Source: Dorea sp. D27 (lineage in GTDB: Bacteria > Bacillota > Clostridia > Lachnospirales > Lachnospiraceae). From it: 64,000 nt of DNA. Each line of letters opens with the position of its first letter. Position 1 is the first letter of the stretch. The stretch covers positions 62,001-126,000 of the forward strand of contig NZ_KQ236744.1 of assembly GCF_001185345.1 (NCBI RefSeq). Reading direction: 5' to 3'. Below, piece after piece: positions 51,938 to 61,838 of the stretch. The notes beneath the pieces were generated by a model. The model was not told the DNA's origin. It did no database searches and worked only from the letters and a program-made list of their open reading frames with translations. The position numbers and the translations under genes are program-made.

Positions 51938-52927
51938 ATGGGAAGTTTTAAAGATGTGGTTGGACACAAAAATATTATCGACTATATAAGAAGTGCGGTG
52001 CAGGAGGATAAGGTGTCGCATGCATATATATTGAACGGGGAAAAGGGTGCGGGGAAGAAAATGCTCGCGAACCTGTTTGCAACGACACTGCTCTGCGAGA
52101 AGGCAGGGCCGGACCCGTGCAATGAATGTCATTCCTGCAGGCAGGCAGAAAGTGGGAACCACCCGGATATCATCAAAGTGACTCACGAGAAGCCGAGTAC
52201 GATCAGCGTGGACGATATCCGTGAACAGGTCAACAATACGATTCTGATAAAGCCGTACCAGGGACCTTATAAGATATACATCATCCCTCAGGCGGATATG
52301 ATGTCTGTGCAGGCGCAGAACGCGCTCCTCAAGACGATCGAGGAGCCGCCGGAGTATGCGGTTATCATGCTGCTAACGGAAAATGCGGACACGCTGCTTC
52401 CGACGATAGCCTCCCGCTGCGTGATGCTGAAGCTTCGTAATATCAAGGACACGCTTATCAAAAAGTACCTGATGGAGACGATGGAAGTGCCGGATTACAA
52501 AGCGGACATGTGCACCGCGTTTGCCCAGGGTAATATGGGACGGGCGATACTGCTTGCGAATTCCGAGTATTTTAACGAGATTCGTGAGGAAGCGGTCCAG
52601 CTGCTGAAATATATCCAGGAGATGGAACTTAGCGAAATCGTAGAAGCGGTGAAGCGGATCACGACTTATAAACTAGAAATCAACGACTACCTGGACATTA
52701 TCATGGTATGGTACAGGGATGTCTTGTTATATAAAGCGACAAAAGATATGGACAAGGTTGTGTTCAAGGATCAGATTAAGTATATTAAAGAACAGGCAAG
52801 AAAGAGCTCATATGAAGGAATCGAGCTGATTCTTGAGAGCCTAGAAAAAGCCAAGACAAGACTGAAGGCAAATGTCAACTTTGAGCTGGCCATGGAGCTT
52901 CTGTTCCTTACCATAAAGGAGAATTAG
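51938..52927 (+). CDS. holB: DNA polymerase III delta' subunit
   Basis: 329 residues, clamp-loader AAA+ protein. P-loop ILNGEKGAGKKMLAN (KK where KT is usual), a zinc module with Cys residues in DPCNECHSCRQAE, and the ALLKTIEEPPEYAVIMLLT and SRC motifs. It loads the sliding clamp as part of the replisome. The altered P-loop agrees with delta' being weak or inactive in ATP hydrolysis. ATG follows AGGGGAAA. Confidence 0.93.
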   Translation: MGSFKDVVGHKNIIDYIRSAVQEDKVSHAYILNGEKGAGKKMLANLFATTLLCEKAGPDPCNECHSCRQAESGNHPDIIKVTHEKPSTISVDDIREQVNNTILIKPYQGPYKIYIIPQADMMSVQAQNALLKTIEEPPEYAVIMLLTENADTLLPTIASRCVMLKLRNIKDTLIKKYLMETMEVPDYKADMCTAFAQGNMGRAILLANSEYFNEIREEAVQLLKYIQEMELSEIVEAVKRITTYKLEINDYLDIIMVWYRDVLLYKATKDMDKVVFKDQIKYIKEQARKSSYEGIELILESLEKAKTRLKANVNFELAMELLFLTIKEN

Positions 52928-52931
52928 TGAT

Positions 52932-53843
52932 ATGACAAAAGTGATAGGAGTAAGATTCCGGCCTGCGGGAAAGATTTATTTCTTCGCGCCGGGAAAGTTC
53001 AATATTAAGACGGGCAACAAGGTTATCGTAGAGACCGCCAGGGGCGTGGAATTTGGTTCAGTCGTCACCGGTCCGAAGGAAGTTGCGGATGACCGGATTA
53101 CGCAGCCGCTCAAGTCTGTTATCCGTATCGCCACTAAGGAAGATATGGATAAAGAGGCGAGAAACAGGGAGAAGGAAAAGGAAGCCTTTGAAATCTGCCT
53201 GGAGAAGATCCGCAAGCATGGGCTTGAGATGAAGCTGATAGACGCGGAATATACATTTGACAATAACAAGGTATTGTTCTACTTTACGGCGGACGGCCGA
53301 ATTGATTTCCGAGAGCTCGTGAAGGATTTGGCGAGCGTGTTCCGCACAAGGATTGAGCTCAGGCAGATCGGTGTCCGGGACGAGACGAAGATACGCGGAG
53401 GAATCGGCATATGCGGCAGACCGCTCTGCTGCAATACGTATCTGACAGAATTTGCCCCCGTGTCCATCAAGATGGCCAAAGAGCAGAACCTGTCGCTGAA
53501 TCCTACGAAGATATCGGGCGTGTGCGGAAGGCTGATGTGCTGCCTTACGAATGAAGAGGAGACATATGAGGAGCTGAATAACAGGCTTCCGTCTGTCGGG
53601 GATCATGTGACCACGCCGGAGGGGCTGCACGGGGATGTCCAGTCGGTGAACGTGCTGCGCCAGCAGGTGAAGGTAATCGTAACGCTGGAAAATGACGAGA
53701 AAGAGATTCGGGAATATAAAGCAGCTGAATTAAGGTTCAAGCCAAAGCGCAGGAAAAAGGATGTAAGGCTTACAAAAGAAGAGCTTGCACAGTTGAAGGC
53801 TCTGGAAGAGAAGAATGGAGTGTCAAAGCTGGATGATAACTAA
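52932..53843 (+). CDS. PSP1-domain protein (YaaT/RicT)
   Basis: 303 residues. PSP1 domain with the cysteine motifs CGRPLCC and CGRLMCC (about residues 158-200). In B. subtilis YaaT forms the Y-complex (with YlbF and YmcA) that binds Fe-S clusters and affects RNase Y activity, phosphorelay and sporulation. It is 4 bases after holB, as in Bacillus. Confidence 0.92.
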   Translation: MTKVIGVRFRPAGKIYFFAPGKFNIKTGNKVIVETARGVEFGSVVTGPKEVADDRITQPLKSVIRIATKEDMDKEARNREKEKEAFEICLEKIRKHGLEMKLIDAEYTFDNNKVLFYFTADGRIDFRELVKDLASVFRTRIELRQIGVRDETKIRGGIGICGRPLCCNTYLTEFAPVSIKMAKEQNLSLNPTKISGVCGRLMCCLTNEEETYEELNNRLPSVGDHVTTPEGLHGDVQSVNVLRQQVKVIVTLENDEKEIREYKAAELRFKPKRRKKDVRLTKEELAQLKALEEKNGVSKLDDN

Positions 53844-54570
53844 TCTGAAGCCGGGAGAGCGGCTGGATGACCTGCAGATCAAGGGATATGAGATCATCCA
53901 GAGCCCCGGGAGGTTCTGCTTCGGGATGGATGCGGTGCTGCTGTCTTCCTTCGCCCATGTCAAGGCTGGTGAGGAGGCGCTGGACCTGGGAACCGGTACG
54001 GGGATACTGCCCGTTCTGCTCGAGGCCAAGAACGAAGGCTCACGCTACGTGGGACTGGAGATACAGGAAGAGAGTGCGGACATGGCACGCCGGAGTGTCC
54101 TTCACAACGGGCTGGAAGGGAAGGTTGACATCGTGACAGGTGATATCAAAGAGGCGGCCGGTTTATTCGGGGCAGCCTCTTTTCACGTCATTACGACAAA
54201 TCCCCCGTATATGATCGGCAACCACGGACTAAAGAATGACAATGAGGCATTGTATGTGGCGCGGCATGAGGCACTAGTCTGCCTCGATGATATCCTGCGG
54301 GAAAGTGCAAAGATACTCCGTCCGAAAGGAAGGTTCTATATGGTGCACCGGCCGTTCCGGCTGCCGGAGATATTTGCGAAGATGTGCAGCTACAAGATAG
54401 AGCCGAAACGTATGCGTTTCGTATATCCATACGTCGACAAGGAGCCCAACATGGTCCTGATCGAGGGGCTGAAAGACGGCAATCCAAGGATGCAGGCGGA
54501 GCCGCCCCTTATCGTATATGAAAAGAACGGAGGGTACACGCAAGAGCTGCGCAGCCTGTACGGGGGATAG
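53833..54570 (+). CDS. tRNA1(Val) adenine-N6 methyltransferase-like (YabB/TrmN6)
   Basis: 245 residues. SAM-binding LDLGTGTGILPVLL (about residues 40-53) and the N6-adenine catalytic motif TTNPPYM (about 122-128). The ATG at 53833 overlaps the yaaT stop; an in-frame ATG at 53815 is also possible. Position before rsmI matches yabB of B. subtilis. Confidence 0.87.
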   Translation: MITNLKPGERLDDLQIKGYEIIQSPGRFCFGMDAVLLSSFAHVKAGEEALDLGTGTGILPVLLEAKNEGSRYVGLEIQEESADMARRSVLHNGLEGKVDIVTGDIKEAAGLFGAASFHVITTNPPYMIGNHGLKNDNEALYVARHEALVCLDDILRESAKILRPKGRFYMVHRPFRLPEIFAKMCSYKIEPKRMRFVYPYVDKEPNMVLIEGLKDGNPRMQAEPPLIVYEKNGGYTQELRSLYGG

Positions 54571-54607
54571 GCGCAACCGCCGCGTACGCGCGGAGAAGGA
54601 GGGGGTT

Positions 54608-55444
54608 ATGGCCGGTACATTGTATTTATGCGCGACGCCGATCGGAAATCTGGAAGATATGACATTCCGGGCAGTGCGTACATTAAAGGAAGCTGATCTG
54701 ATTGCAGCGGAAGATACGCGCAACAGTATCAAGCTGTTGAATCATTATGAGATAAAGACGCCGATGACAAGCTATCATGAATACAACAAGATAGATAAGG
54801 GGAAAAAGCTTGTGGAGCTTCTTCTCGAAGGCAGGAACGTCGCACTCATAACGGATGCAGGAACGCCCGGGATATCCGACCCGGGCGAAGAGCTCGTGAA
54901 AATGTGCTATGAGGCAGGCGTACCTGTAACGTCAGTGCCCGGGGCGGCGGCGTGTATTACGGCGCTTACTCTGTCAGGGCTCTCCACGAGAAGGTTTGCC
55001 TTCGAGGCTTTTCTTCCCTTGGACAAAAAAGAGCGGAAGGAGATACTGGAAGAGCTGGCGAAAGAGACGAGGACCGTTGTCCTCTATGAGGCGCCGCACC
55101 GCCTCGTCAGGACGCTGAAAGAACTGGCGGAGGCGATGGGAGACAGGAAGGCGGCCGTGTGCAGGGAACTGACAAAAAGGCATGAGACGGCATTTGCCAC
55201 CACGCTGGAAGACGCATGCATCTATTATGAGACGTCGGAACCAAAAGGGGAATGCGTAATCGTCGTGGAGGGCAAGAGCCGGAAGGCGGTCAGGGATGAA
55301 GCCCGGGCCAGGTGGGAGGAGCTGAGCATAGAAGCGCATATGGAGCAGTATCTCTCCGCAGGCATGACCAAGAAAGATGCCATGAAACAGGTTGCAAAAG
55401 ACCGCGGAATCGGCAAGCGCGAAGTATACCAGGCGCTGCTCTAG
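54608..55444 (+). CDS. rsmI: 16S rRNA (cytidine1402-2'-O)-methyltransferase
   Basis: 278 residues, tetrapyrrole-methylase fold. GTLYLCATPIGNLEDMTFRAV at the start, LIAAEDTRNS, ITDAGTPGISDPGEELV (about 81-97) and TSVPGAAACITALTLSG. It methylates C1402 in the ribosomal decoding centre. I chose the ATG at 54608 after GAAGGAGGGGG. Last gene of the holB-yaaT-yabB block. Confidence 0.95.
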   Translation: MAGTLYLCATPIGNLEDMTFRAVRTLKEADLIAAEDTRNSIKLLNHYEIKTPMTSYHEYNKIDKGKKLVELLLEGRNVALITDAGTPGISDPGEELVKMCYEAGVPVTSVPGAAACITALTLSGLSTRRFAFEAFLPLDKKERKEILEELAKETRTVVLYEAPHRLVRTLKELAEAMGDRKAAVCRELTKRHETAFATTLEDACIYYETSEPKGECVIVVEGKSRKAVRDEARARWEELSIEAHMEQYLSAGMTKKDAMKQVAKDRGIGKREVYQALL

Positions 55445-55495
55445 CAGATGTCCGCAGCTTCTTGTTCAACTTGTATAGAAATATTTAAAAAGATT

Positions 55496-55531
55496 GTTCA
55501 ACTTGGGCATGGTTCGGGTTGAACTTTTTTT
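55496..55531 (+). terminator. Terminator of the holB-rsmI block
   Basis: GTTCAAC / GTTGAAC stem followed by seven T. Confidence 0.85.
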
Positions 55532-55598
55532 ATATACTTTGTTACAGAACGAAAAAGGTATCGGATGATACGAGAGGTTGATTAGGAGGAAGTAAGAC

Positions 55599-56711
55599 AT
55601 GGCAAGTTTATCATTAAAGCACATTAACAAAGTATATCCAAACGGATTTGAAGCGGTAAAGGATTTTAATCTTGAGATTGACGACAAGGAGTTCATCATA
55701 TTTGTCGGACCGTCCGGATGTGGCAAGTCTACGACGCTTCGTATGATTGCAGGCCTGGAAGAGATTTCTTCAGGCGAACTCAGAATTGGGGATAAGGTGG
55801 TAAATGACGTAGAGCCGAAGGACAGAGATATCGCGATGGTATTCCAGAACTATGCGCTGTATCCTCACATGACGGTATATGATAATATGGCATTTGGACT
55901 GAAGCTTCGAAAGACTCCGAAGGATCAGATTGACAAGATGGTTCGCGAAGCGGCAAGAATCCTCGATTTGGAACAGCTGCTGGACCGGAAGCCTAAGGCA
56001 CTGTCAGGCGGACAGAGACAGCGTGTTGCTATGGGCCGTGCCATTGTACGTGATCCTAAGGTATTTCTTATGGATGAGCCGCTTTCCAATCTGGATGCTA
56101 AGCTCCGCGGACAGATGCGTATCGAGATTTCCAAGCTGCACCAGAGGCTCGGAACGACGATTATCTATGTCACGCACGACCAGACCGAGGCTATGACGCT
56201 CGGTACAAGAATCGTAGTTATGAATGCAGGTATCGTTCAGCAGGTGGATACGCCGCAGACGTTATACGACTATCCATGTAATCTTTTTGTGGCAGGATTT
56301 ATCGGTTCGCCTCAGATGAACTTTATCGATGCGGTATGCAAGGTGAGCGGCGAGAAAGTAGTACTCCAGGCAGGGCCATCGGCAATCGAGCTTCCGCCGG
56401 CGAAAGCGAAAAAGCTCATTGACGGCGGATATGAGGGTAAGACAGTCGTCCTCGGTATCCGTCCGGAGGACGTGCATGACGAGCAGATGTTCATCGAGTC
56501 TTCCCCGAACACGGTGATAGAAGCCACCATCCGCGTATATGAGATGTTAGGTGCGGAGGTGTACCTGTACTTTGACTACGAAGGATCCAATATGACGGCA
56601 AGGGTTGACCCAAGGACGACAGCAAGAACAGGCGATACAGTGAAGTTCGCTCTGGATGCAGAGAAGATCCACGTGTTTGACAAAGAGACAGAGCTTACCA
56701 TTACAAACTAA
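55599..56711 (+). CDS. Carbohydrate ABC importer ATPase (MsmX/UgpC family)
   Basis: 370 residues. Walker A GPSGCGKSTT (about residues 37-46), signature LSGGQRQRVAMGRAI, Walker B VFLMDEPLSNLDA, H-loop YVTHDQTEAMTL, and a C-terminal MOI/TOBE domain (about 290-370). No permease or binding protein is adjacent, as is usual for MsmX-type ATPases that serve several sugar importers. ATG follows TAGGAGGAAG. Confidence 0.93.
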   Translation: MASLSLKHINKVYPNGFEAVKDFNLEIDDKEFIIFVGPSGCGKSTTLRMIAGLEEISSGELRIGDKVVNDVEPKDRDIAMVFQNYALYPHMTVYDNMAFGLKLRKTPKDQIDKMVREAARILDLEQLLDRKPKALSGGQRQRVAMGRAIVRDPKVFLMDEPLSNLDAKLRGQMRIEISKLHQRLGTTIIYVTHDQTEAMTLGTRIVVMNAGIVQQVDTPQTLYDYPCNLFVAGFIGSPQMNFIDAVCKVSGEKVVLQAGPSAIELPPAKAKKLIDGGYEGKTVVLGIRPEDVHDEQMFIESSPNTVIEATIRVYEMLGAEVYLYFDYEGSNMTARVDPRTTARTGDTVKFALDAEKIHVFDKETELTITN

Positions 56712-56725
56712 TTTCTAAGAGCGCA

Positions 56726-56757
56726 GGATGCCGGCCCGAAGGGGCTGGCATTCTTTT
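56726..56757 (+). terminator. Terminator of the ABC ATPase gene
   Basis: ATGCCGGCCC / GGGCTGGCAT with a GAAG loop and T-rich tail. Confidence 0.85.
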
Positions 56758-56849
56758 GCGCATGGTGATGCACTAAATGGAACCTATCTGAACGGCGTTC
56801 CGCTGTTCAGGGCTCATAATGAGCCAATCAGGCCGCTCGGCCAGCAAAT

Positions 56850-58199
56850 TCACTGATAATGCAGATAAACGGAATGTGTGGCGTGTTTTTTAAAGTGCCG
56901 GACGACGAATAGGACTGAAACGGCACTCGCAGCCAGTTCTGTGACCGGGAAGGAGAGCCACACCCCTGTCATTCCGAACAGCTGCGACATCAGCAGTGCA
57001 AGCGGGAGCAGGAGGACGATTCCACGAAGCATTGCAAGTGTGAAGGAAAGCCGGGCCCGTTCTACGGAGCTGAATAGCATGGCAGAAATCATATTGATAC
57101 CGACAAATATAAATGCGGTAAAATATAAAAGTATGCCTTGCCCTGCCATCTCTGCCAGCGCCTTATTGCCGGCGTGATTGAACAGGCCGATGACAGGAGC
57201 CCTCAGGAGGGCCAGGGAGCTGTAGATGACGACGGAGAGAACGGAGGCGGATGTGATGGCGTATATATAGACCCTGCGTATGCTGTCCTGCCGGCCTGCT
57301 CCGTGTGCCTCGCTTAACAGTGGCTGGCTGCCCTGCGCGATACCAGTATATATAGAAGTGACGACGAGCGACAGGTTCGCAATGATGCCGTATGCGGCAA
57401 CACCCAGATTGCCTTTCTGAGACAGGATGATGAAGTTGAACGTAATCATCACAATACCGGAAGCCGCTTCAGCGATGAAGGATGACAGGCCAAGCGAAAG
57501 GATCCCCGCACCGCTTTTTACCATATGGGACGGCCTTGCAGGCCTTAGGCCGCTCTTGGCGGAGAGCAGATGCAGTGAAAGGACACCGAGACTTATAAGT
57601 GGTGCAAGGCTGGTGGCGATTACGGCACCGAATATCCCCATACCAAGGGGGAAGATAAATATATAGTCCAGAACGACATTGGACAGGCTGCCGGCGAGCA
57701 TGGCAGCCATCGATAAGTTGGGATTTCCGTCATTCCTTACAAAACAGAGCACAACGTTATTGAGCATAAAAGCGGGTGCGAACAGCAGTATCACTTTTAG
57801 ATATATGCGTGTCATCCCGAATACGGCACTATCGGCGCGCATAAGCGACGCAAGAGCTTTATCCCCGAATGCTCCGGCCAATACAAAGAGGAAAGAAAAG
57901 GCAAGTGCCGCGATGACGGCCGTGGTGAATGTCCGGCGTGCCGCGGCAGTATTACCGGCAGCCTTCTGAATGGAATATCTGGTGCCTCCTCCCATACCGG
58001 TCATCAGGCCCGTACCGTGGATGAAGCTGTAGATGGGGATTGCCAGATTCAGCGCAGTAAGGCCGTCAGGGCCAAGCCCCCGGGCGATAAACAGAGTATC
58101 AGCCAGTATATAGCAGGAAAGGCCGATCATCCCGGTGACATTAAATAATACGTATTTGCAGAAAGTAAGAAAAAGTGAAGATGGATTAGTTTTTTTCAT
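56850..58199 (-). CDS. MATE-family efflux transporter
   Basis: 449 residues with twelve predicted membrane helices in two halves. Motifs include LADTLFIARGLGPDGLTALNLAIP near the N-terminus, the SNVVLDYIFIFPLGMGIFGAVIAT segment (about 183-206) and AQGSQPLLSEAHGAG in the second half. Members exchange Na+ or H+ for organic cations or metabolites. The start at 58199 follows GGAGGCC on the minus strand. A ~150-base leader with an attenuator-type terminator lies upstream, suggesting ligand-controlled expression. Confidence 0.92.
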   Translation of the reverse strand: MKKTNPSSLFLTFCKYVLFNVTGMIGLSCYILADTLFIARGLGPDGLTALNLAIPIYSFIHGTGLMTGMGGGTRYSIQKAAGNTAAARRTFTTAVIAALAFSFLFVLAGAFGDKALASLMRADSAVFGMTRIYLKVILLFAPAFMLNNVVLCFVRNDGNPNLSMAAMLAGSLSNVVLDYIFIFPLGMGIFGAVIATSLAPLISLGVLSLHLLSAKSGLRPARPSHMVKSGAGILSLGLSSFIAEAASGIVMITFNFIILSQKGNLGVAAYGIIANLSLVVTSIYTGIAQGSQPLLSEAHGAGRQDSIRRVYIYAITSASVLSVVIYSSLALLRAPVIGLFNHAGNKALAEMAGQGILLYFTAFIFVGINMISAMLFSSVERARLSFTLAMLRGIVLLLPLALLMSQLFGMTGVWLSFPVTELAASAVSVLFVVRHFKKHATHSVYLHYQ

Positions 58200-58350
58200 T
58201 ATCGGCCTCCAAAAAAAGCGCCCGGCTCCATACCTTCTCAGACCTAACGGTATGGCTTCCAAACGCTTCTCATACTTTACCCGGTGGCAAAGTCATATTC
58301 TTTATACGGTTTCAGGCAGCATGCTGATTACTGACGCCGCCTTGCTGTCT
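58200..58350 (-). promoter_or_regulatory. Structured leader with attenuator upstream of the MATE gene
   Basis: On the minus strand the leader forms TTCAG-CAGCA / TGCTG-CTGAA in its first 50 bases. Later a long stem AAGCG..GG..CCATACC / GGTATGG..CC..CGCT is followed by seven U, directly before the GGAGG of the MATE gene (58211-58268). This is the layout of a transcriptional riboswitch. No known aptamer consensus was recognised. Confidence 0.6.
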
Positions 58351-58356
58351 GAAGGT

Positions 58357-58385
58357 ATCATACATGAATTAAAGTGAGGTGTCAA
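58357..58385 (-). promoter_or_regulatory. Promoter of the MATE leader
   Basis: On the minus strand TTGACA (58385-58380), a 17-base spacer and TATGAT (58362-58357). Confidence 0.8.
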
Positions 58386-58460
58386 TGGTAAAATATTAGA
58401 CACTGCCAGTTACGTATGGTAAAATGATAAATGGACATATAGTCCGACAGGAGGATGCGG

Positions 58461-59546
58461 ATGTTATCAAACCAGGTTTTGCATAAGACAGTCCAGGATA
58501 TCCGAAGGATAACAGAGCTGGAAGTTTCTATCTGGGATATGCGGGGGACTTGTCTCGTTATGACGAACGAAAAGCAGACAACGCTGGACAAACAAGTGTC
58601 GTCTTATATAAAACAGACAGGGGACATCCCGGAACTTATGGAGGACGGCACGGGGCTGTTTCTGATTCATTCTGAAGAGGAACCGGTATATGTGCTGGCA
58701 TTGCAGGGGGATAAGTCCCATATTGCCTTGAGCGGCCGCCTGGGGGTGAGCCAGCTGGAGAACCTGATATCCGCATATAGAGAAAGAATGGACAAGAACC
58801 GTTTTATCCAGAACCTGATTTTGGACAACCTGCTGCTCGTAGACGTCTATAATCAGGCGAAGAAGATGAAGATACCTGTGGAACTGCGCAGGGCCGTATT
58901 CCTTATCGAGCCGAAGCACGAAGGGGAGAACCTCGTGCTCGAGACATTGAAGGGACTGTATGCCACAGGCAGCAGTGATTTCGTGACGGCTGTGGACGAG
59001 GGGCATATTATTCTCGTTAAGGCGCTGGAGAAAACGGAAGATTATAAAGATGTGAACCAGACCGCGAAGGTTATCGTCGATACGCTGAACATGGAGGCCA
59101 TGGTCAGCGTCAGGGTCGCTTATGGTACGATTATCGAAGAACTGAGGGACGTATCAAAATCATATAAAGAGGCCGCTATGGCATTAGAAGTGGGCCGTGT
59201 GTTCTACGCGGAACGCAATATATTAGCTTACAGCGAGCTTGGGATTGGCAGGCTCATACACCAGCTCCCGGTACCGCTTTGCGATATGTTCCTGAAAGAG
59301 GTGTTCGACGGCGGCGGTTCCGTGAAATTTGACGATGAAGAGCTGGCTACCGTCTATACCTTTTTTGAAAACAACCTGAACATATCGGAGACAGCCAGAC
59401 AGCTATATGTACACAGAAACACGCTTGTATACAGGCTGGAGAAGATACAGAAGAAGACCGGACTTGACGTAAGGGTGTTCGATGATGCGCTGACATTTAA
59501 GATAGCTATGATGGTCGCAGACCACATGAAATATATGAAAGAGTAG
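58461..59546 (+). CDS. CdaR/PucR-family transcriptional regulator
   Basis: 361 residues. An N-terminal sugar-diacid-recognition-like domain (about 5-130) and a C-terminal PucR helix-turn-helix (TVYTFFENNLNISETARQLYVHRNTLVYRLEKIQKKTG, about 297-334). Likely an activator responding to an organic acid. The next gene, 12 bases on, is an aconitase-like hydratase and is the obvious candidate target. I chose ATG 58461, 6 bases after GGAGG, rather than 58455. Confidence 0.87.
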   Translation: MLSNQVLHKTVQDIRRITELEVSIWDMRGTCLVMTNEKQTTLDKQVSSYIKQTGDIPELMEDGTGLFLIHSEEEPVYVLALQGDKSHIALSGRLGVSQLENLISAYRERMDKNRFIQNLILDNLLLVDVYNQAKKMKIPVELRRAVFLIEPKHEGENLVLETLKGLYATGSSDFVTAVDEGHIILVKALEKTEDYKDVNQTAKVIVDTLNMEAMVSVRVAYGTIIEELRDVSKSYKEAAMALEVGRVFYAERNILAYSELGIGRLIHQLPVPLCDMFLKEVFDGGGSVKFDDEELATVYTFFENNLNISETARQLYVHRNTLVYRLEKIQKKTGLDVRVFDDALTFKIAMMVADHMKYMKE

Positions 59547-59558
59547 GAGGAAATTAAC

Positions 59559-61838
59559 ATGGTGAAATTATACGATAGAGGTGTCTATCTGCTGAACGGT
59601 ACAGAGATTGAGGAAGATGTGGCAGCAGTGTCCGCCAAAACGGGGCAGGCTGTATCACAGGAAGATGCGGCTAAGAATACGATGGCATACAATATTCTGG
59701 CTGCACATAATACGTCTGGCGATATGGAGCGCCTGCGAATCAAGTTTGATAAACTTACTTCCCACGATATCACTTTTGTGGGAATCATCCAGACAGCAAG
59801 GGCTTCCGGGCTGGAACATTTTCCAATTCCATATGTTCTGACCAACTGCCATAATTCTCTATGCGCGGTAGGCGGAACGATCAACGAGGATGACCACATG
59901 TTCGGGCTGACTTGCGCTAAGAAGTACGGTGGAGTGTATGTGCCGCCTCATCAGGCGGTCATCCATCAGTATGCCCGCGAGATGCTTGCAGGTGGCGGCA
60001 AGATGATCCTTGGTTCGGACAGCCATACGAGATATGGTGCGCTCGGCACGATGGCGATGGGCGAAGGCGGGCCGGAACTTGTAAAGCAGCTCCTGGAAAA
60101 GACTTATGATATCAAGATGCCGGGCGTTGTAGGCATCTATCTGGACGGGGAGCCTGCAAAGGGAGTAGGACCTCAGGACGTGGCGCTTGCGATTATCGGA
60201 GCCACATTTGCCAACGGATATGTTAATAATAAAGTAATGGAATTTGTCGGTCCGGGCGTGGATAAGCTGAGTGCGGACTTCAGAATCGGGATAGATGTCA
60301 TGACGACAGAGACGACATGCCTTTCTTCCATATGGAAGACAGACGGAAAGATTGAAGAGTTCTATGAGATCCATGGCAGAACAGAGGACTACAAAGAGCT
60401 GAATCCTGGGGCTGTGGCATATTATGACGGCATGGTATATGTGGATCTGGGTGAAATAAAGCCTATGATCGCGATGCCGTTCCACCCGTCTAACGTATAT
60501 ACGATTGACGAAGTGAATGCCAATCTGAAGGATGTACTCCACGATGTGGAACAGAAAGCGCTGGTAAGCCTGGACGGTGCGGTAGATTATACTCTCCAGG
60601 ATAAGATTGTGGACGGAAAACTGTATGTGGAACAGGGGATCATCGCCGGCTGTGCCGGCGGCGGTTTTGAGAATATATGTGCGGCAGCAGATATTATACG
60701 CGGCAAATATATTGGGGCTGATGAATTTACGTTCAGCGTATATCCGGCAAGCACGCCTATATACATGGAACTTGTCAAGAACGGTGCCGTAGCGGACCTT
60801 ATGCAGGCGGGTACAATCGTCAAGACGGCATTCTGCGGACCATGCTTCGGGGCAGGGGACACGCCTGCTAATCACGCGCTCTCTATCCGCCACTCAACGA
60901 GAAACTTCCCGAACAGAGAGGGGTCTAAGCTGCAGAGCGGTCAGATATCATCCGTAGCGCTGATGGATGCGCGGTCCATTGCGGCAACCGCGGCTAACAA
61001 AGGCTTCCTCACATCGGCAACGGATATGGATGTAGAATATAAGGGGCAGAAATATCATTTTGATAAAGAAATATATGCCAACAGAGTATTTGACAGCAAG
61101 GGAAAGGCAGACCCTTCCGTCGAGATTAAGTTTGGCCCCAATATCAAAGACTGGCCTGAGATGCCGGCACTGCCTGAGCATCTTGTACTCAAGGTGGTTG
61201 CAGAGATTCATGATCCTGTAACGACGACAGACGAGCTCATACCGTCCGGCGAGACTTCTTCGTACCGTTCAAATCCGCTGGGCCTGGCAGAATTTACCCT
61301 GTCGAGAAAAGACCCGGCTTATGTAGGAAGGGCGAAAGAGGTGCAGAAGGCACAGAAGGCAATCGAGGCCGGCACGTGTCCGCTCGACGTACTGGATGAG
61401 CTGAAGCCGGTAATGGCGGAAGTACGGAAGAAATTCCCGGAAGCCGGAGAAGGAAACATAGGCGTAGGAAGCACGATATTTGCCGTGAAGCCAGGCGACG
61501 GCTCTGCCAGAGAGCAGGCGGCATCCTGCCAGAAAGTGCTGGGAGGATGGGCCAATATCGCCAACGAATATGCCACAAAGAGATACCGTTCCAATCTTAT
61601 CAACTGGGGAATGCTTCCATTTATCACGAAAGAAGAGCATCAGCGGCTGAACTTCAAGAACGGAGACTACATCTTTATACCGGACATCAAAAAAGCGATT
61701 GAAGATAAGACACCTGATATCAGGGCATATGTAGTCAGCGGAGAGCTTAAGGAAATCACTCTGAGCGTCGGAGACATGACAGATGCCGAGCGCGAAATCA
61801 TTCTGAAAGGGTGCCTGATCAATTATTACAAAGGCTAG
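59559..61838 (+). CDS. Aconitase-superfamily hydratase (YbhJ-like)
   Basis: 759 residues. The aconitase fold is clear: [47 protein letters not shown] and a swivel domain with [13 protein letters not shown]. The cluster cysteines are kept (GCAGGG and FCGPCFGAG), but the SCTN motif of true aconitase reads GCAGGG, and RSNL keeps the Arg-Ser pair. This matches a hydratase subgroup of unknown substrate rather than citrate aconitase. ATG follows TAGGAGG. A palindromic repeat begins at its last codons. Confidence 0.85.
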   Translation: MVKLYDRGVYLLNGTEIEEDVAAVSAKTGQAVSQEDAAKNTMAYNILAAHNTSGDMERLRIKFDKLTSHDITFVGIIQTARASGLEHFPIPYVLTNCHNSLCAVGGTINEDDHMFGLTCAKKYGGVYVPPHQAVIHQYAREMLAGGGKMILGSDSHTRYGALGTMAMGEGGPELVKQLLEKTYDIKMPGVVGIYLDGEPAKGVGPQDVALAIIGATFANGYVNNKVMEFVGPGVDKLSADFRIGIDVMTTETTCLSSIWKTDGKIEEFYEIHGRTEDYKELNPGAVAYYDGMVYVDLGEIKPMIAMPFHPSNVYTIDEVNANLKDVLHDVEQKALVSLDGAVDYTLQDKIVDGKLYVEQGIIAGCAGGGFENICAAADIIRGKYIGADEFTFSVYPASTPIYMELVKNGAVADLMQAGTIVKTAFCGPCFGAGDTPANHALSIRHSTRNFPNREGSKLQSGQISSVALMDARSIAATAANKGFLTSATDMDVEYKGQKYHFDKEIYANRVFDSKGKADPSVEIKFGPNIKDWPEMPALPEHLVLKVVAEIHDPVTTTDELIPSGETSSYRSNPLGLAEFTLSRKDPAYVGRAKEVQKAQKAIEAGTCPLDVLDELKPVMAEVRKKFPEAGEGNIGVGSTIFAVKPGDGSAREQAASCQKVLGGWANIANEYATKRYRSNLINWGMLPFITKEEHQRLNFKNGDYIFIPDIKKAIEDKTPDIRAYVVSGELKEITLSVGDMTDAEREIILKGCLINYYKG

